Shown in pieces: positions 8,917 to 16,245 of a stretch of 64,000 nt of DNA. Location: NCBI GenBank assembly GCA_964645775.1, contig CAZYBU010000002.1, positions 102,021-166,020 on the forward strand, given 5' to 3'. Below the pieces are notes generated by a model that saw only the letters and a program-made list of their open reading frames with translations, was not told where the DNA came from and did no database searches. Source of the stretch: CAZYBU01 sp964645775. Its GTDB lineage: Bacteria > Spirochaetota > UBA4802 > UBA5550. Position 1 is the first letter of the stretch; each line of letters opens with the position of its first letter. Position numbers and translations under genes: made by a program.

Positions 8917-9054
8917 AATTATTATTTGCTTTTCAGTATCTATTTCTTGACTTTATTGGCCAAGAAAAACTCTATTATACCTGCCGCTGAAAGGGGGCGG
9001 AGATAATGATTCATTATTGTCTGTACGTAAAAGCGTCTCCAGAAATAATTACTG
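8917..9054 (+). repeat. Dispersed intergenic repeat, copy C (neuB/CAP divergent region)
   Basis: This AT-rich 293-base region between divergent genes contains ATTATTTGCT (8921-8930), a GC hairpin CTGCCG...GGGGGCGG (about 8981-9000), a palindrome ATAATGATTCATTAT, and the block GTCTGTACGTAAAAGCGTCT (9019-9038). The block 9017-9042 matches the reverse complement of 28459-28484 at 23 of 26 positions, with all three differences transitions. Bases 9034-9054 match the reverse complement of 28636-28656 at 18 of 21. It is therefore one member of a repeat family that also flanks nhaD. Confidence 0.6.
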
Positions 9055-9134
9055 CTTGTTTTTGCCCCGATTTTTATGTATGAATTGACCATTCAATAAA
9101 AGTTACTCCATCGATACAGGAAAGGAGTTATCCC

Positions 9135-9638
9135 ATGAAAAAGACCATTATCCTGTTCTCTATCCTGGTTTTCGCCGTGTCCGCCCTTCCGCAGACAGGA
9201 GATTTCAAGACCCGGATACTGGAGCGGCACAACGAGTACAGGGCAAAACATAACGTTCCCCCTCTTACCTGGAACGAGGAGATCGCCACCTTTGCCAGGC
9301 AGTGGGCCGAACGGCTCGCCCGGGAAGACAGGATGTATCACCGGAGTGGAAGCAGCTACGGCGAAAACATCTACTGGCAGTCGGGGGGCGTCTTCAACGC
9401 CGACAGGCCGGTCGATTCATGGTACTCTGAAATCCGCTATTACAACTACTCCAATGCCGGATTCAGCTACAAGACCGGGCATTTCACCCAGGTGGTCTGG
9501 AAAGGATCGGAAGAACTGGGATGCGGCAAGGCACAATCATCCCGCGGCGGTATCTACGTTGTATGCAACTACACTCCTCCCGGGAACTACCAGGGGCGTT
9601 TCCAGGAGAACGTTCCGCCCCCATCGGGTACAAAATAA
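9135..9638 (+). CDS. Secreted CAP-domain (SCP/PR-1-like) protein
   Basis: 167 residues. It has a signal peptide (KKTIILFSILVFAVSA, then LPQTG) and otherwise consists of a single CAP domain. Signature stretches: HNEYRAKHNVPPL (residue ~31), WAERLA, YGENIYW, GHFTQVVWKGS (the CAP1 signature with active-site-like His) and YVVCNYTPPGN (CAP2). Two Cys (in LGCGKA and VVCNY) probably form the conserved disulfide. Bacterial members have unknown roles; eukaryotic relatives bind lipids. The start has AAAGGAG at good spacing. It is convergent with the Mth938-like gene, with 6 bases between stops. Confidence 0.92.
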   Translation: MKKTIILFSILVFAVSALPQTGDFKTRILERHNEYRAKHNVPPLTWNEEIATFARQWAERLAREDRMYHRSGSSYGENIYWQSGGVFNADRPVDSWYSEIRYYNYSNAGFSYKTGHFTQVVWKGSEELGCGKAQSSRGGIYVVCNYTPPGNYQGRFQENVPPPSGTK

Positions 9639-9644
9639 CAGATA

Positions 9645-9989
9645 CTAACAGGTAAGGTGAAAGGCGCCGGCAAGATCGTCCCGGCCCTCTTCCACCATCC
9701 TGTTAAACTCTTTAACGGCCCGAGCGGTGGGCAGGGCCAGAAGCTCTATCCCTTTCTCTTCCAGGAACTTCCTGGTGGAGAGCGGGACATCCATCCTGTC
9801 AGAATGACCGGTCCCCACTATCAGGGTCCTGAGATTGTACCTGATGACCTCCTCCAGGTCTTCAGGGAGAAGGGAATGTCCCTCCCTCCGCCACCATCCA
9901 GGTGAGACCCTCTCCGGAAAGAGGATAAGGTCATTCTCGTAATCCTGACCATTAACGGTCATGGAGCCGAAACGGTAACTCTCGATCAT
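9645..9989 (-). CDS. Mth938-domain (DUF498/NDUFAF3-like) protein
   Basis: 114 residues, close to the usual length of this small family. Typical stretches are FGSMTVNG near the N terminus, LRTLIVGTGHSDRM in the middle and GIELLALPTARAVKEFN towards the end. Eukaryotic relatives help assemble respiratory complex I; the bacterial role is not established. The stop of the upstream PEBP gene (TAG, 9993-9995) is followed directly by GTG ATG. I chose the ATG (9987-9989), but the GTG (9990-9992) is equally possible. It forms an operon with the PEBP-family gene. Confidence 0.8.
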   Translation of the reverse strand: MIESYRFGSMTVNGQDYENDLILFPERVSPGWWRREGHSLLPEDLEEVIRYNLRTLIVGTGHSDRMDVPLSTRKFLEEKGIELLALPTARAVKEFNRMVEEGRDDLAGAFHLTC

Positions 9990-9992
9990 CAC

Positions 9993-10421
9993 CTATCTCT
10001 GATATGTTCCCATAAGCTCGGCATATTCAATGATATGCCCTTCCATCCTCTCCTTCAGGCCATTCTTGTCGACACCTTCAGGCAGTCCAAGGGTCGTGTT
10101 CAGGGCATAAAGCCGAAAGAAATACCTGTGTGTGCCGGAAGGAGGACAGGGACCGCCGTAATCGAGTTCACCGAAGGAGTTCATCCCCTGAGTACCGGGT
10201 ATGGAGTCCTGTTCGATTCTGGCCATTACAGGTATGTCGTACAGGACCCAGTGAACCCAGTCACCGTTGGGCGCGCCCGGATCGTCAACGATCAGGGCCA
10301 GAGAGACGGTACCTTCAGGTATCTCCTCAAACATAAGCTCCGGGTTAAAATCCGCTCCGTCACAGGTGTATTTCTCCGGTATGGAATCGGAATCATTGAA
10401 CGCGCTGCTCAGTACTATCAT
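9993..10421 (-). CDS. PEBP-family (YbhB/YbcL-type, Raf-kinase-inhibitor-like) protein
   Basis: 142 residues, no signal peptide, so probably cytoplasmic. Family hallmarks: IPEKYTCDGADFNPEL (residue ~15), VDDPGAPNGDWVHWVLYDIP, YGGPCPPSGTHRYFFRLYAL and a short C-terminal helix. Bacterial members bind small anions or phospholipid head groups; the physiological role is unclear. The start has AAGGAG six bases upstream. It is followed without a gap by the Mth938-like gene. Confidence 0.92.
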   Translation of the reverse strand: MIVLSSAFNDSDSIPEKYTCDGADFNPELMFEEIPEGTVSLALIVDDPGAPNGDWVHWVLYDIPVMARIEQDSIPGTQGMNSFGELDYGGPCPPSGTHRYFFRLYALNTTLGLPEGVDKNGLKERMEGHIIEYAELMGTYQR

Positions 10422-10608
10422 TATTATCTCCTTTTATACCGGAAATATACAAAATTAACGTGAACAGTTCAACCGGAAGCCGCGAATGAGTTAACCCAAA
10501 GACCAGAACTTGTCCCGGTCATATAATAATTACGTGATAAAAAATAATTATTTGCCATGATATACCTGCCATGAGAGAATCTCGAATATAAAGATGAAGG
10601 ATGGGATA

Positions 10609-12375
10609 ATGTTGAACAGGACAGGTCTTCTCTTTCTGGTCTTTCTCCTGGCCCTGACCATATCCGCCCCGGCGGATGAACTTCTGCAAAAGGCCGTCAC
10701 CGGAAAGGAGAACCGGAAAGATTTCTACACACAGAACCGGGAGAGAATCACAGCCGGGTATATCCGGGAAAGGCTCCTCGGCCTGCTGACACACAAAGAG
10801 CTCTACAGAAAAGAAAATCTTGAGAAAGTTGAGGTCCTGGACGTCTGGATAGACATGGGAGATCATGAACCTCTCCGGACCCTTCACTCTTACGCCCTGG
10901 CCAGTCACCTTATATACGCCCGTGAAGATTATGACACAGCCGAACAGTTACTGACCCCCCTTCTTGAAAAAAGACCTGAAAACATAACCAGCGTCAGCCG
11001 GGGGGACGTGGCCCTCCGTCTTGGGGACATCCGGTTTCGAAAAAGGGATTATCCCGGCGCCAGGGATCGTTTCAATCTGGCCCTGAATGAATTCCAGAAA
11101 GAGAACCGGGTCCGGGGCCAGGGGGCGGCCAGGAAACGTCTCGGAGACATCGCCCTCCGCATGGAGAACCTGGAAGAGGCTGATGGGAGATACAGGCAGG
11201 CCCGGGAGATCTTCCGCGGCCAGGGAATGAGTATCGGAGAAGCCAATTGCATCAAGGGATTGGGAGAGATCCACCTGAAAAAAAATCGGCTCGATGAAGC
11301 CCGGCAGGCCTTTGACCGGGCACTGCAAATCTACCAGCGCGAGTCTTCCCTCATGGGAGAAGCCAACTCTCTTAAGCGGAAAGGGGACATCCTCTTCTTA
11401 CAGGGCCGCTACAGAGAAGCCCGTGAGATGGTCCTGCGGGCCGAGAAGAAATATGAACAGGTCTCATCAAGCCAGGGCCTGGCTAACTGCCAGCTACGAC
11501 TGGGCGATATAGAGGCTGTCCTTTCCGGCGCGGACACGGCCCGACAGCACTACCTGTCGGCCCTGGAGAGTTACGACCTGCAGGATGATGAACCTGGCAA
11601 AAAGGCGGCCCGACAGAGAATCGAGCTTCTCAAGAAGGGAACCGCGGATAAAGAGACCGTGGAGAAGGACCGGGATAGAGGGGAAATATCCGGTACGGAG
11701 ACCCGGAAAGAGGAGACAGACACAGATAAAACCTCCGGGAACGTGACCCGGAAAGAGGAGACAGACACAGATAAAATCTCCGGGAACGTGACCCGGAAAG
11801 AGGAGACAGGCACAGATAAAACCTCCGGGAACAAAACCCAGATAGAAGACGCGACTTCCCAGATGGAAAAGGGTAACAGGGCCTACAACCGGAAGGAATA
11901 TACCAGTGCCCTGGAGCACTATTCCCGGGCCGAAGCCCTCTACGGAAAAGACGGTCTTACCACGGGCAGAGCCAACGCCCTCTACAAGGAGGCCCGTACC
12001 CTTTTCCGCATGAAAAAGCTGGAGAGCTCCCTCAGACTCTACAATGAGTCAGAGACCCTCTACCAGCGGGAAAAGAAAACACTCGGTATAGCCAATGTCC
12101 TATACGGCAAGGCCGAGATTTCCCATTTCCGGGGAAGATATGGAGAGGCCGTCGGTCTGTACCGCAGGGCACTGGATGAATACCGGGCCATTTCAATGAA
12201 AACAGGAATGGCCAACTGCAACGCCTCCTTCGGAGAGATCGCCTTTGACCGGAAGGACTTCAAGGCCTCAAGGGGTTACTTCACCGAAGCCCTCAAGCTC
12301 TACACGGAAGCCGGTTCAAAGGAGGGCGTCACCTACTGTGATCAAATGCTCGCGAAGATCAAGAAGACCAGATAG
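10609..12375 (+). CDS. Exported TPR-repeat protein with repetitive linker
   Basis: 588 residues. The start ATG at 10609 has AAGGA at correct spacing, while an in-frame ATG at 10594 lacks one. An N-terminal signal (LNRTGLLFLVFLLALTIS, then APA) indicates export to the periplasm. Tetratricopeptide repeats fill about 120-340 (RLGDIRFRKRDYPGARDRF, RLGDIALRMENLEEADGRY, GLGEIHLKKNRLDEARQAF) and again 420-588 (GNRAYNRKEYTSALEHYSRA, YGKAEISHFRGRYGEAVGLY). The two blocks are joined by a hydrophilic linker made of 15-residue units (TRKEETDTDKTSGNV), encoded by 45-bp tandem repeats at 11701-11835. TPR domains mediate protein contacts, but the partner is unknown. Codon use resembles its neighbours. Confidence 0.85.
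   Translation: MLNRTGLLFLVFLLALTISAPADELLQKAVTGKENRKDFYTQNRERITAGYIRERLLGLLTHKELYRKENLEKVEVLDVWIDMGDHEPLRTLHSYALASHLIYAREDYDTAEQLLTPLLEKRPENITSVSRGDVALRLGDIRFRKRDYPGARDRFNLALNEFQKENRVRGQGAARKRLGDIALRMENLEEADGRYRQAREIFRGQGMSIGEANCIKGLGEIHLKKNRLDEARQAFDRALQIYQRESSLMGEANSLKRKGDILFLQGRYREAREMVLRAEKKYEQVSSSQGLANCQLRLGDIEAVLSGADTARQHYLSALESYDLQDDEPGKKAARQRIELLKKGTADKETVEKDRDRGEISGTETRKEETDTDKTSGNVTRKEETDTDKISGNVTRKEETGTDKTSGNKTQIEDATSQMEKGNRAYNRKEYTSALEHYSRAEALYGKDGLTTGRANALYKEARTLFRMKKLESSLRLYNESETLYQREKKTLGIANVLYGKAEISHFRGRYGEAVGLYRRALDEYRAISMKTGMANCNASFGEIAFDRKDFKASRGYFTEALKLYTEAGSKEGVTYCDQMLAKIKKTR
11701..11835 (+). repeat. 45-bp in-frame tandem repeat, three copies
   Basis: Units at 11701-11745, 11746-11790 and 11791-11835 differ from one another at only a few positions, mostly at the 3' end of the last unit. 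Each begins ACCCGGAAAGAGGAGACAG. Because 45 is a multiple of three, copy-number change would lengthen or shorten the TPR protein's linker without a frameshift. Confidence 0.95.
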
Positions 12376-12381
12376 TTTTTC

Positions 12382-12413
12382 AGTAATGAGTGATAAGTGA
12401 TGAGTAAGGAGTA
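12382..12413. repeat. Degenerate heptamer tandem repeat
   Basis: Directly after the TPR gene stop come four seven-base units, AGTAATG AGTGATA and AGTGATG AGTAAGG, then a partial AGTA. Similar short heptad runs are known from intergenic DNA of other bacteria. Confidence 0.6.
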
Positions 12414-12655
12414 CCCTTTGCAACCAGGAAAAAGAAACCCTTCCATGCCAGCAAATTAAGCAGAAAAACTTGGTTCTTTAAAATTGCCTATATCTAAGAA
12501 TCAATTTTAACCACTGCAAATCAAAACAAAAATAACGTATTACAGAAACCAGCAGCAGAACAAAAAAATGGCTGGCATAACCAGTTTTTGAAAAGGTGCC
12601 CTTCATAAAACGCCCTACCTGGTATTATTCATAAAAAGAATAATTTCTGAACAGT

Positions 12656-12945
12656 CTGGCCGCCATGGATGGCGGCCAGTCACGCGAGGACGACAGGAGG
12701 GCCTCCGGAGCAGTGGCAATGATTCAGGTTAGTTTGATAGGCCCCGCGGCGAATAGCGGCTCCCGGCAAGGATGCCGCAGTGTCCAGCGCCGACAGGAGG
12801 TCGAAATCGCGCTGGACCGTCTTTCTTTGGTACTTTGATAAGCAAGGATGCGCCACTGCCGGGGCTGAACAGGATGTTCAAATTGCCCCGGCCTTTGACG
12901 CGACAAAGAAAGTACAACAGATTTAAGGAGAGCAAGGTCTCGCAA
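12656..12945. repeat. Structured intergenic repeat element with GGAT-loop hairpins
   Basis: A run of stem-loops without a convincing gene. Hairpin 1: arms 12656-12665 and 12670-12679, perfect 10 bp, loop TGGA. Hairpin 2: GTCCAGCGC at 12782-12790 with its complement at 12809-12817. Hairpin 3: CCGGGGC (12859-12865) with GCCCCGG (12885-12891), enclosing TGAAC-AGGAT-GTTCA. Outer arms CTTTCTTTG (12821-12829) and CAAAGAAAG (12904-12912) enclose hairpin 3. From memory, this matches a class of palindromic intergenic repeats common in Gammaproteobacteria that databases often mis-annotate as small proteins. The rest of 12376-12991 is AT-rich with no gene seen. Confidence 0.55.
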
Positions 12946-12991
12946 AAAAGATTTGGGGAAAGAATACGCAAAAGGAAAAAGCACCAATTAC

Positions 12992-13714
12992 TCAGGGTGA
13001 AGGAACCCCGGTTGTCGGTTTCTCGGAGAAAGTCGGCTCCCTCTTCTCCGGTCTCAACTTCTCTGATCCGAGGGGATCATTTTTGCTTTCCACTGCTTCA
13101 CTTCCGGTACCCGGTCCCACCTTTCCGGTACCGAGTTTTCCCATCTCCACGGAACCATCATTATTCACGGTAATGTATTCACCTTCTTTCAGGACAAGGG
13201 CTTCACGCTCACCTTCCGGATCATCTATCTCAAGAGAACCTTTATAACACTCCACACGTGTCTGATTAGTATCCTTCCTGATGGAATACTCGGTTCCTCG
13301 AACAGCTGCCACCAGATTTACCGTTTCAGTTTTGAAACTATCCCCTTGTTTCTTATTCAGCGTTGAAAAGATTTTGAGAAATCCTTTGGAAAGGAATATT
13401 TCACCATCAGCAGACCCTCTATTTTCGGCAGAGATGACTTTTTTAACCTCCATGTTTGCCTCCGGCCCTATCTCTATCCTCGTTTCTCCCATCGTCAGAG
13501 TAGCACTGGAATCGCTTCCGGTTTCAATACTGTCCCCCCTGAAAAGTTTCTGATCAACACGAGCTTTCTTCGTAGTACCATCTTCCTTATGAACAATAAC
13601 ATTCCCCACAGCCATATGCAAGGTGGCGAAATCTCCCCTTGGCTTCTTCTTACAGGATACGATCAGGGGTATAACAATTAAAACAATTAAAACTATCAAC
13701 AGTCTCTTTTTCAT
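12992..13714 (-). CDS. FecR-domain lipoprotein
   Basis: 240 residues. The N terminus is a lipoprotein signal with lipobox PLIVSC (Cys21) followed by KKKPRGD. Residues ~30-180 form a FecR domain: GNVIVHKEDG, RGDSIETGSDSSATLTMG, GFLKIFSTLNKKQGDSFKT and LVAAVRGTEYSIRKD, which is the conserved VRGTEF-like motif. The tail is low-complexity, rich in Gly, Glu and Lys (GKLGTGKVGPGTGSE). In FecR-FecI systems this domain sits in the periplasm and relays signals. Stand-alone FecR lipoproteins are common in spirochaetes and their role is unknown. It is transcribed away from the 7TM histidine kinase, and its 3' end lies close to the structured repeat. Confidence 0.88.
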   Translation of the reverse strand: MKKRLLIVLIVLIVIPLIVSCKKKPRGDFATLHMAVGNVIVHKEDGTTKKARVDQKLFRGDSIETGSDSSATLTMGETRIEIGPEANMEVKKVISAENRGSADGEIFLSKGFLKIFSTLNKKQGDSFKTETVNLVAAVRGTEYSIRKDTNQTRVECYKGSLEIDDPEGEREALVLKEGEYITVNNDGSVEMGKLGTGKVGPGTGSEAVESKNDPLGSEKLRPEKREPTFSEKPTTGVPSP

Positions 13715-13827
13715 GCAAACCTCACCTTTACATTCATTAGTTTACTCTATATGACTATATCATTATACACTTTTTTATCATACATGACAAATATTATTAT
13801 TTGCCAAAAACCAGTAATTATTGCATT

Positions 13828-15972
13828 ATGAATCAAATCCAGATAATCCCTTTAGCTTTTATGAATTATACATATCTGTTCCTTCATATTGTCCTTACCA
13901 TTACAATTTGCGCTACCCCTTTATACTCTAAAGAGGAACCTGTGTCGCATATTCATCTTTCAGAAAATTCAATTCCCTTACGAGGAGATAACTGGAAGTA
14001 TACCTATACAGATACAAGGGATACAATCCAAAACATGGAAGAATATACTACAGAATTGACATGGCGGGATTACAACTCCAAACGACCAGCCGATAATCCC
14101 TCACCTTACCCTTACCTTATCATTCGTATCCCTCTGCCAAATTATAGTTTTCAATGTCCGGTCATTGTTGTCCCCGCCCTTTCTTATTATGGCGCCTTTG
14201 AGGCCTATATAGATGGGAACAGGATATACAAAACTATTCTTCAGGACAAGTGGGCTGAGAAATACCTTACCCGACAGGTTCATCTGATTCCGCTTCCCTG
14301 CCAGACTAAATCTGACAGTATAGATTTTCTGCTGCACTCTAAAGAATCACATCCTGTAGAGCTTTCCCCTCCCCTGCGTCTCGCATCGTCATCCAGTGTT
14401 AAACGTCAACTTGTTCATCACACCCTTGAATTTTCCGCAATCGGTCTGGTTTTTATACTGATCGCTTTAATATCATTTATTGCCGCTGTGCACATTCCAT
14501 CCGAAAGGAGAAAACCTCTTTCATACTCGATTTTATCCGTTACAGCAGGTTTGTACCTTCTGGTCAACGCGGATCTTACAAGAGAAATTTTTGAGTTGCC
14601 TCACCTTATCTCCTGGTATGTTTCTATGGTGGCCTTTTACTCCTTTCCTGTTGGCATGTTCTCCTTCCTTGAATATAATCTGGATCGTCCGCTGAAACAG
14701 GTGAACCGTGTTCAATGGAAACTACATCTGATTTTTGCTATGTTTGCCATTTCTCTGGAGGCACTCGGAATACTCGGATATATGTCCCTGCTTCCCTATT
14801 TTCTTATGCTGCTGGGGGTCAATATTATTGTAGATTTCGTTTTGAGTCTCCCGGTTTTTTTCAATGAAAGAAGAGAAAGTGGTTCAACAAGCCTGTTCAA
14901 TAAAAAGATAATCACCCTCGGAGAAATAATATTTTTCTTTTCAATTATTCACGATATACTCGCCACCTTCCGTGTAATACACACAGGTCGATCCTTTTTT
15001 CATATTGGACTGCTAATATTTACTCTGTTCCTTGCCTACATCCTGATAAAAAATTACATTGATGCTGAAATTAAACTCCGGAAAAATTCACAGGAACTTA
15101 AGGAAAAGTCGAACCAGCTGGAAGAGTACTCCCATAATCTTGAAGAGAAGGTCAGAGACCGAACCCTGGAACTCCAGGAAAATATTGTTCTTCTGGAAAA
15201 GGAGATCGCCCTCAGGGAAGACATTGAGAAAAGACTGATTGAACATGAATCAAAACTGGAAGATCTTAATGCCACAAAGGATCGGTTCTTTTCGATTATT
15301 GCGCACGACCTGAGAAACCCCTTTAACAGTATCATCGGGATGTCCGGGTTAATCAATCAGCAGTCAGAAAAACTCGAGAAAGAGAAAATCATCGAGTTTG
15401 TACAAGATATACATTCCTCATCCCTGATAGTATATAAGCTCCTTGAAAATTTTCTGGAATGGTCGAGATTACAGAGGGGAATCATTAAACCAGAGCCGGA
15501 AGCACTTTCCCTTAATGACTATTTACAGGAGAGTCTTTCCATCCATCAGAATCTGATTCATGATAAAGCTATAACTGTTACCCGCGAAATCCGCAAAGAT
15601 ATGACTGTCTATGGGGATGGAAACATGTTTCGGACGATATTACGTAATCTTATTTCCAACGCAATCAAGTTTACACCCCGAAAAGGCACCATTGCATTGC
15701 GGGCAGAACGGAATGGTGATATGGTTAACCTTTCTGTGGCGGATACCGGTGTGGGTATTCCTGAGGATGTTGTACCCCGTCTTTTTGATATTGATCGGCA
15801 GCACTCAACAAAAGGCACTGAAAGGGAAGCCGGATCAGGCCTCGGACTTATACTATGCAAAGAGTTCATCGAAAAAATGAAAGGTTCCATAACAGTTACC
15901 AGTGAAAGCGGAAAAGGAAGCGTCTTTACGATTCTTCTACCGGCCCTACCGGAAAAGGAGGTTATCACTTAA
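13828..15972 (+). CDS. 7TM-type (7TMR-DISM-like) membrane histidine kinase
   Basis: 714 residues from the ATG at 13828; the ATG at 13861 is a good alternative, and neither has a clear ribosome site. After a hydrophobic signal comes an extracytoplasmic beta-rich domain (about 40-195) resembling the sensing domain of 7TM diverse-intracellular-signalling receptors. About seven membrane segments follow (200-415), then a coiled coil (420-480), HisKA with phospho-acceptor FFSIIAHDLRNPF (residue ~490) and an ATPase domain (N-box NLISNAIKFTP, G1 VADTGVGIP, G2 GSGLGLILCKEF). No response regulator lies next to it. The gene is clearly AT-richer than its neighbours, which may indicate acquisition. The divergent FecR lipoprotein may share regulation. 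Confidence 0.88.
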   Translation: MNQIQIIPLAFMNYTYLFLHIVLTITICATPLYSKEEPVSHIHLSENSIPLRGDNWKYTYTDTRDTIQNMEEYTTELTWRDYNSKRPADNPSPYPYLIIRIPLPNYSFQCPVIVVPALSYYGAFEAYIDGNRIYKTILQDKWAEKYLTRQVHLIPLPCQTKSDSIDFLLHSKESHPVELSPPLRLASSSSVKRQLVHHTLEFSAIGLVFILIALISFIAAVHIPSERRKPLSYSILSVTAGLYLLVNADLTREIFELPHLISWYVSMVAFYSFPVGMFSFLEYNLDRPLKQVNRVQWKLHLIFAMFAISLEALGILGYMSLLPYFLMLLGVNIIVDFVLSLPVFFNERRESGSTSLFNKKIITLGEIIFFFSIIHDILATFRVIHTGRSFFHIGLLIFTLFLAYILIKNYIDAEIKLRKNSQELKEKSNQLEEYSHNLEEKVRDRTLELQENIVLLEKEIALREDIEKRLIEHESKLEDLNATKDRFFSIIAHDLRNPFNSIIGMSGLINQQSEKLEKEKIIEFVQDIHSSSLIVYKLLENFLEWSRLQRGIIKPEPEALSLNDYLQESLSIHQNLIHDKAITVTREIRKDMTVYGDGNMFRTILRNLISNAIKFTPRKGTIALRAERNGDMVNLSVADTGVGIPEDVVPRLFDIDRQHSTKGTEREAGSGLGLILCKEFIEKMKGSITVTSESGKGSVFTILLPALPEKEVIT

Positions 15973-16245
15973 CTATCCACACAACATTTATATATGGATC
16001 CCGTATTTATTCCTTAAATCTATTTGCTATAAAAATCTATTGTCCCTCCCTGCAGGGGACGCATCGTATCCTGTCTCAAGTCAAACCGGGACACCCGCAA
16101 AGCCTATTTCGACAAAAATCAATAAACCTGAGGATATCCAAAAAGGGGACCCTCATTTTTATTTAACCTTTCAGGCATTATCATATATAAATTAATTTGA
16201 CATCTGGCTTTTCCGGATCATAGTAAAAGTAAACGGAGGTACACC
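15973..16245 (+). promoter_or_regulatory. glpK upstream region with extended -10-like/repeat module D
   Basis: This 273-base AT-rich region contains CTATTTGCTATAAAAAT (16020-16036). The core TTTGCTATAAAA resembles an extended -10 promoter (TGCTATAAA). The same module is found inverted at 28519-28534 and 28730-28745 upstream of nhaD. A GC-rich palindromic stretch (CCCTGCAGGG) follows about 13 bases later, as in the nhaD copies. No gene was seen. Confidence 0.4.

Noticed and set aside
12724..12987. Two short minus-strand open frames inside the structured repeat
   Set aside because: They span hairpin arms of a non-coding repeat and lack ribosome sites. Similar translated repeats are common database artefacts.
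16040..16110. Possible cyclic-di-GMP-I riboswitch before glpK (GGGACAC...GCAAAGCC)
   Set aside because: Only short fragments match. The paired helices and the GGCAAACC segment of that aptamer are missing.
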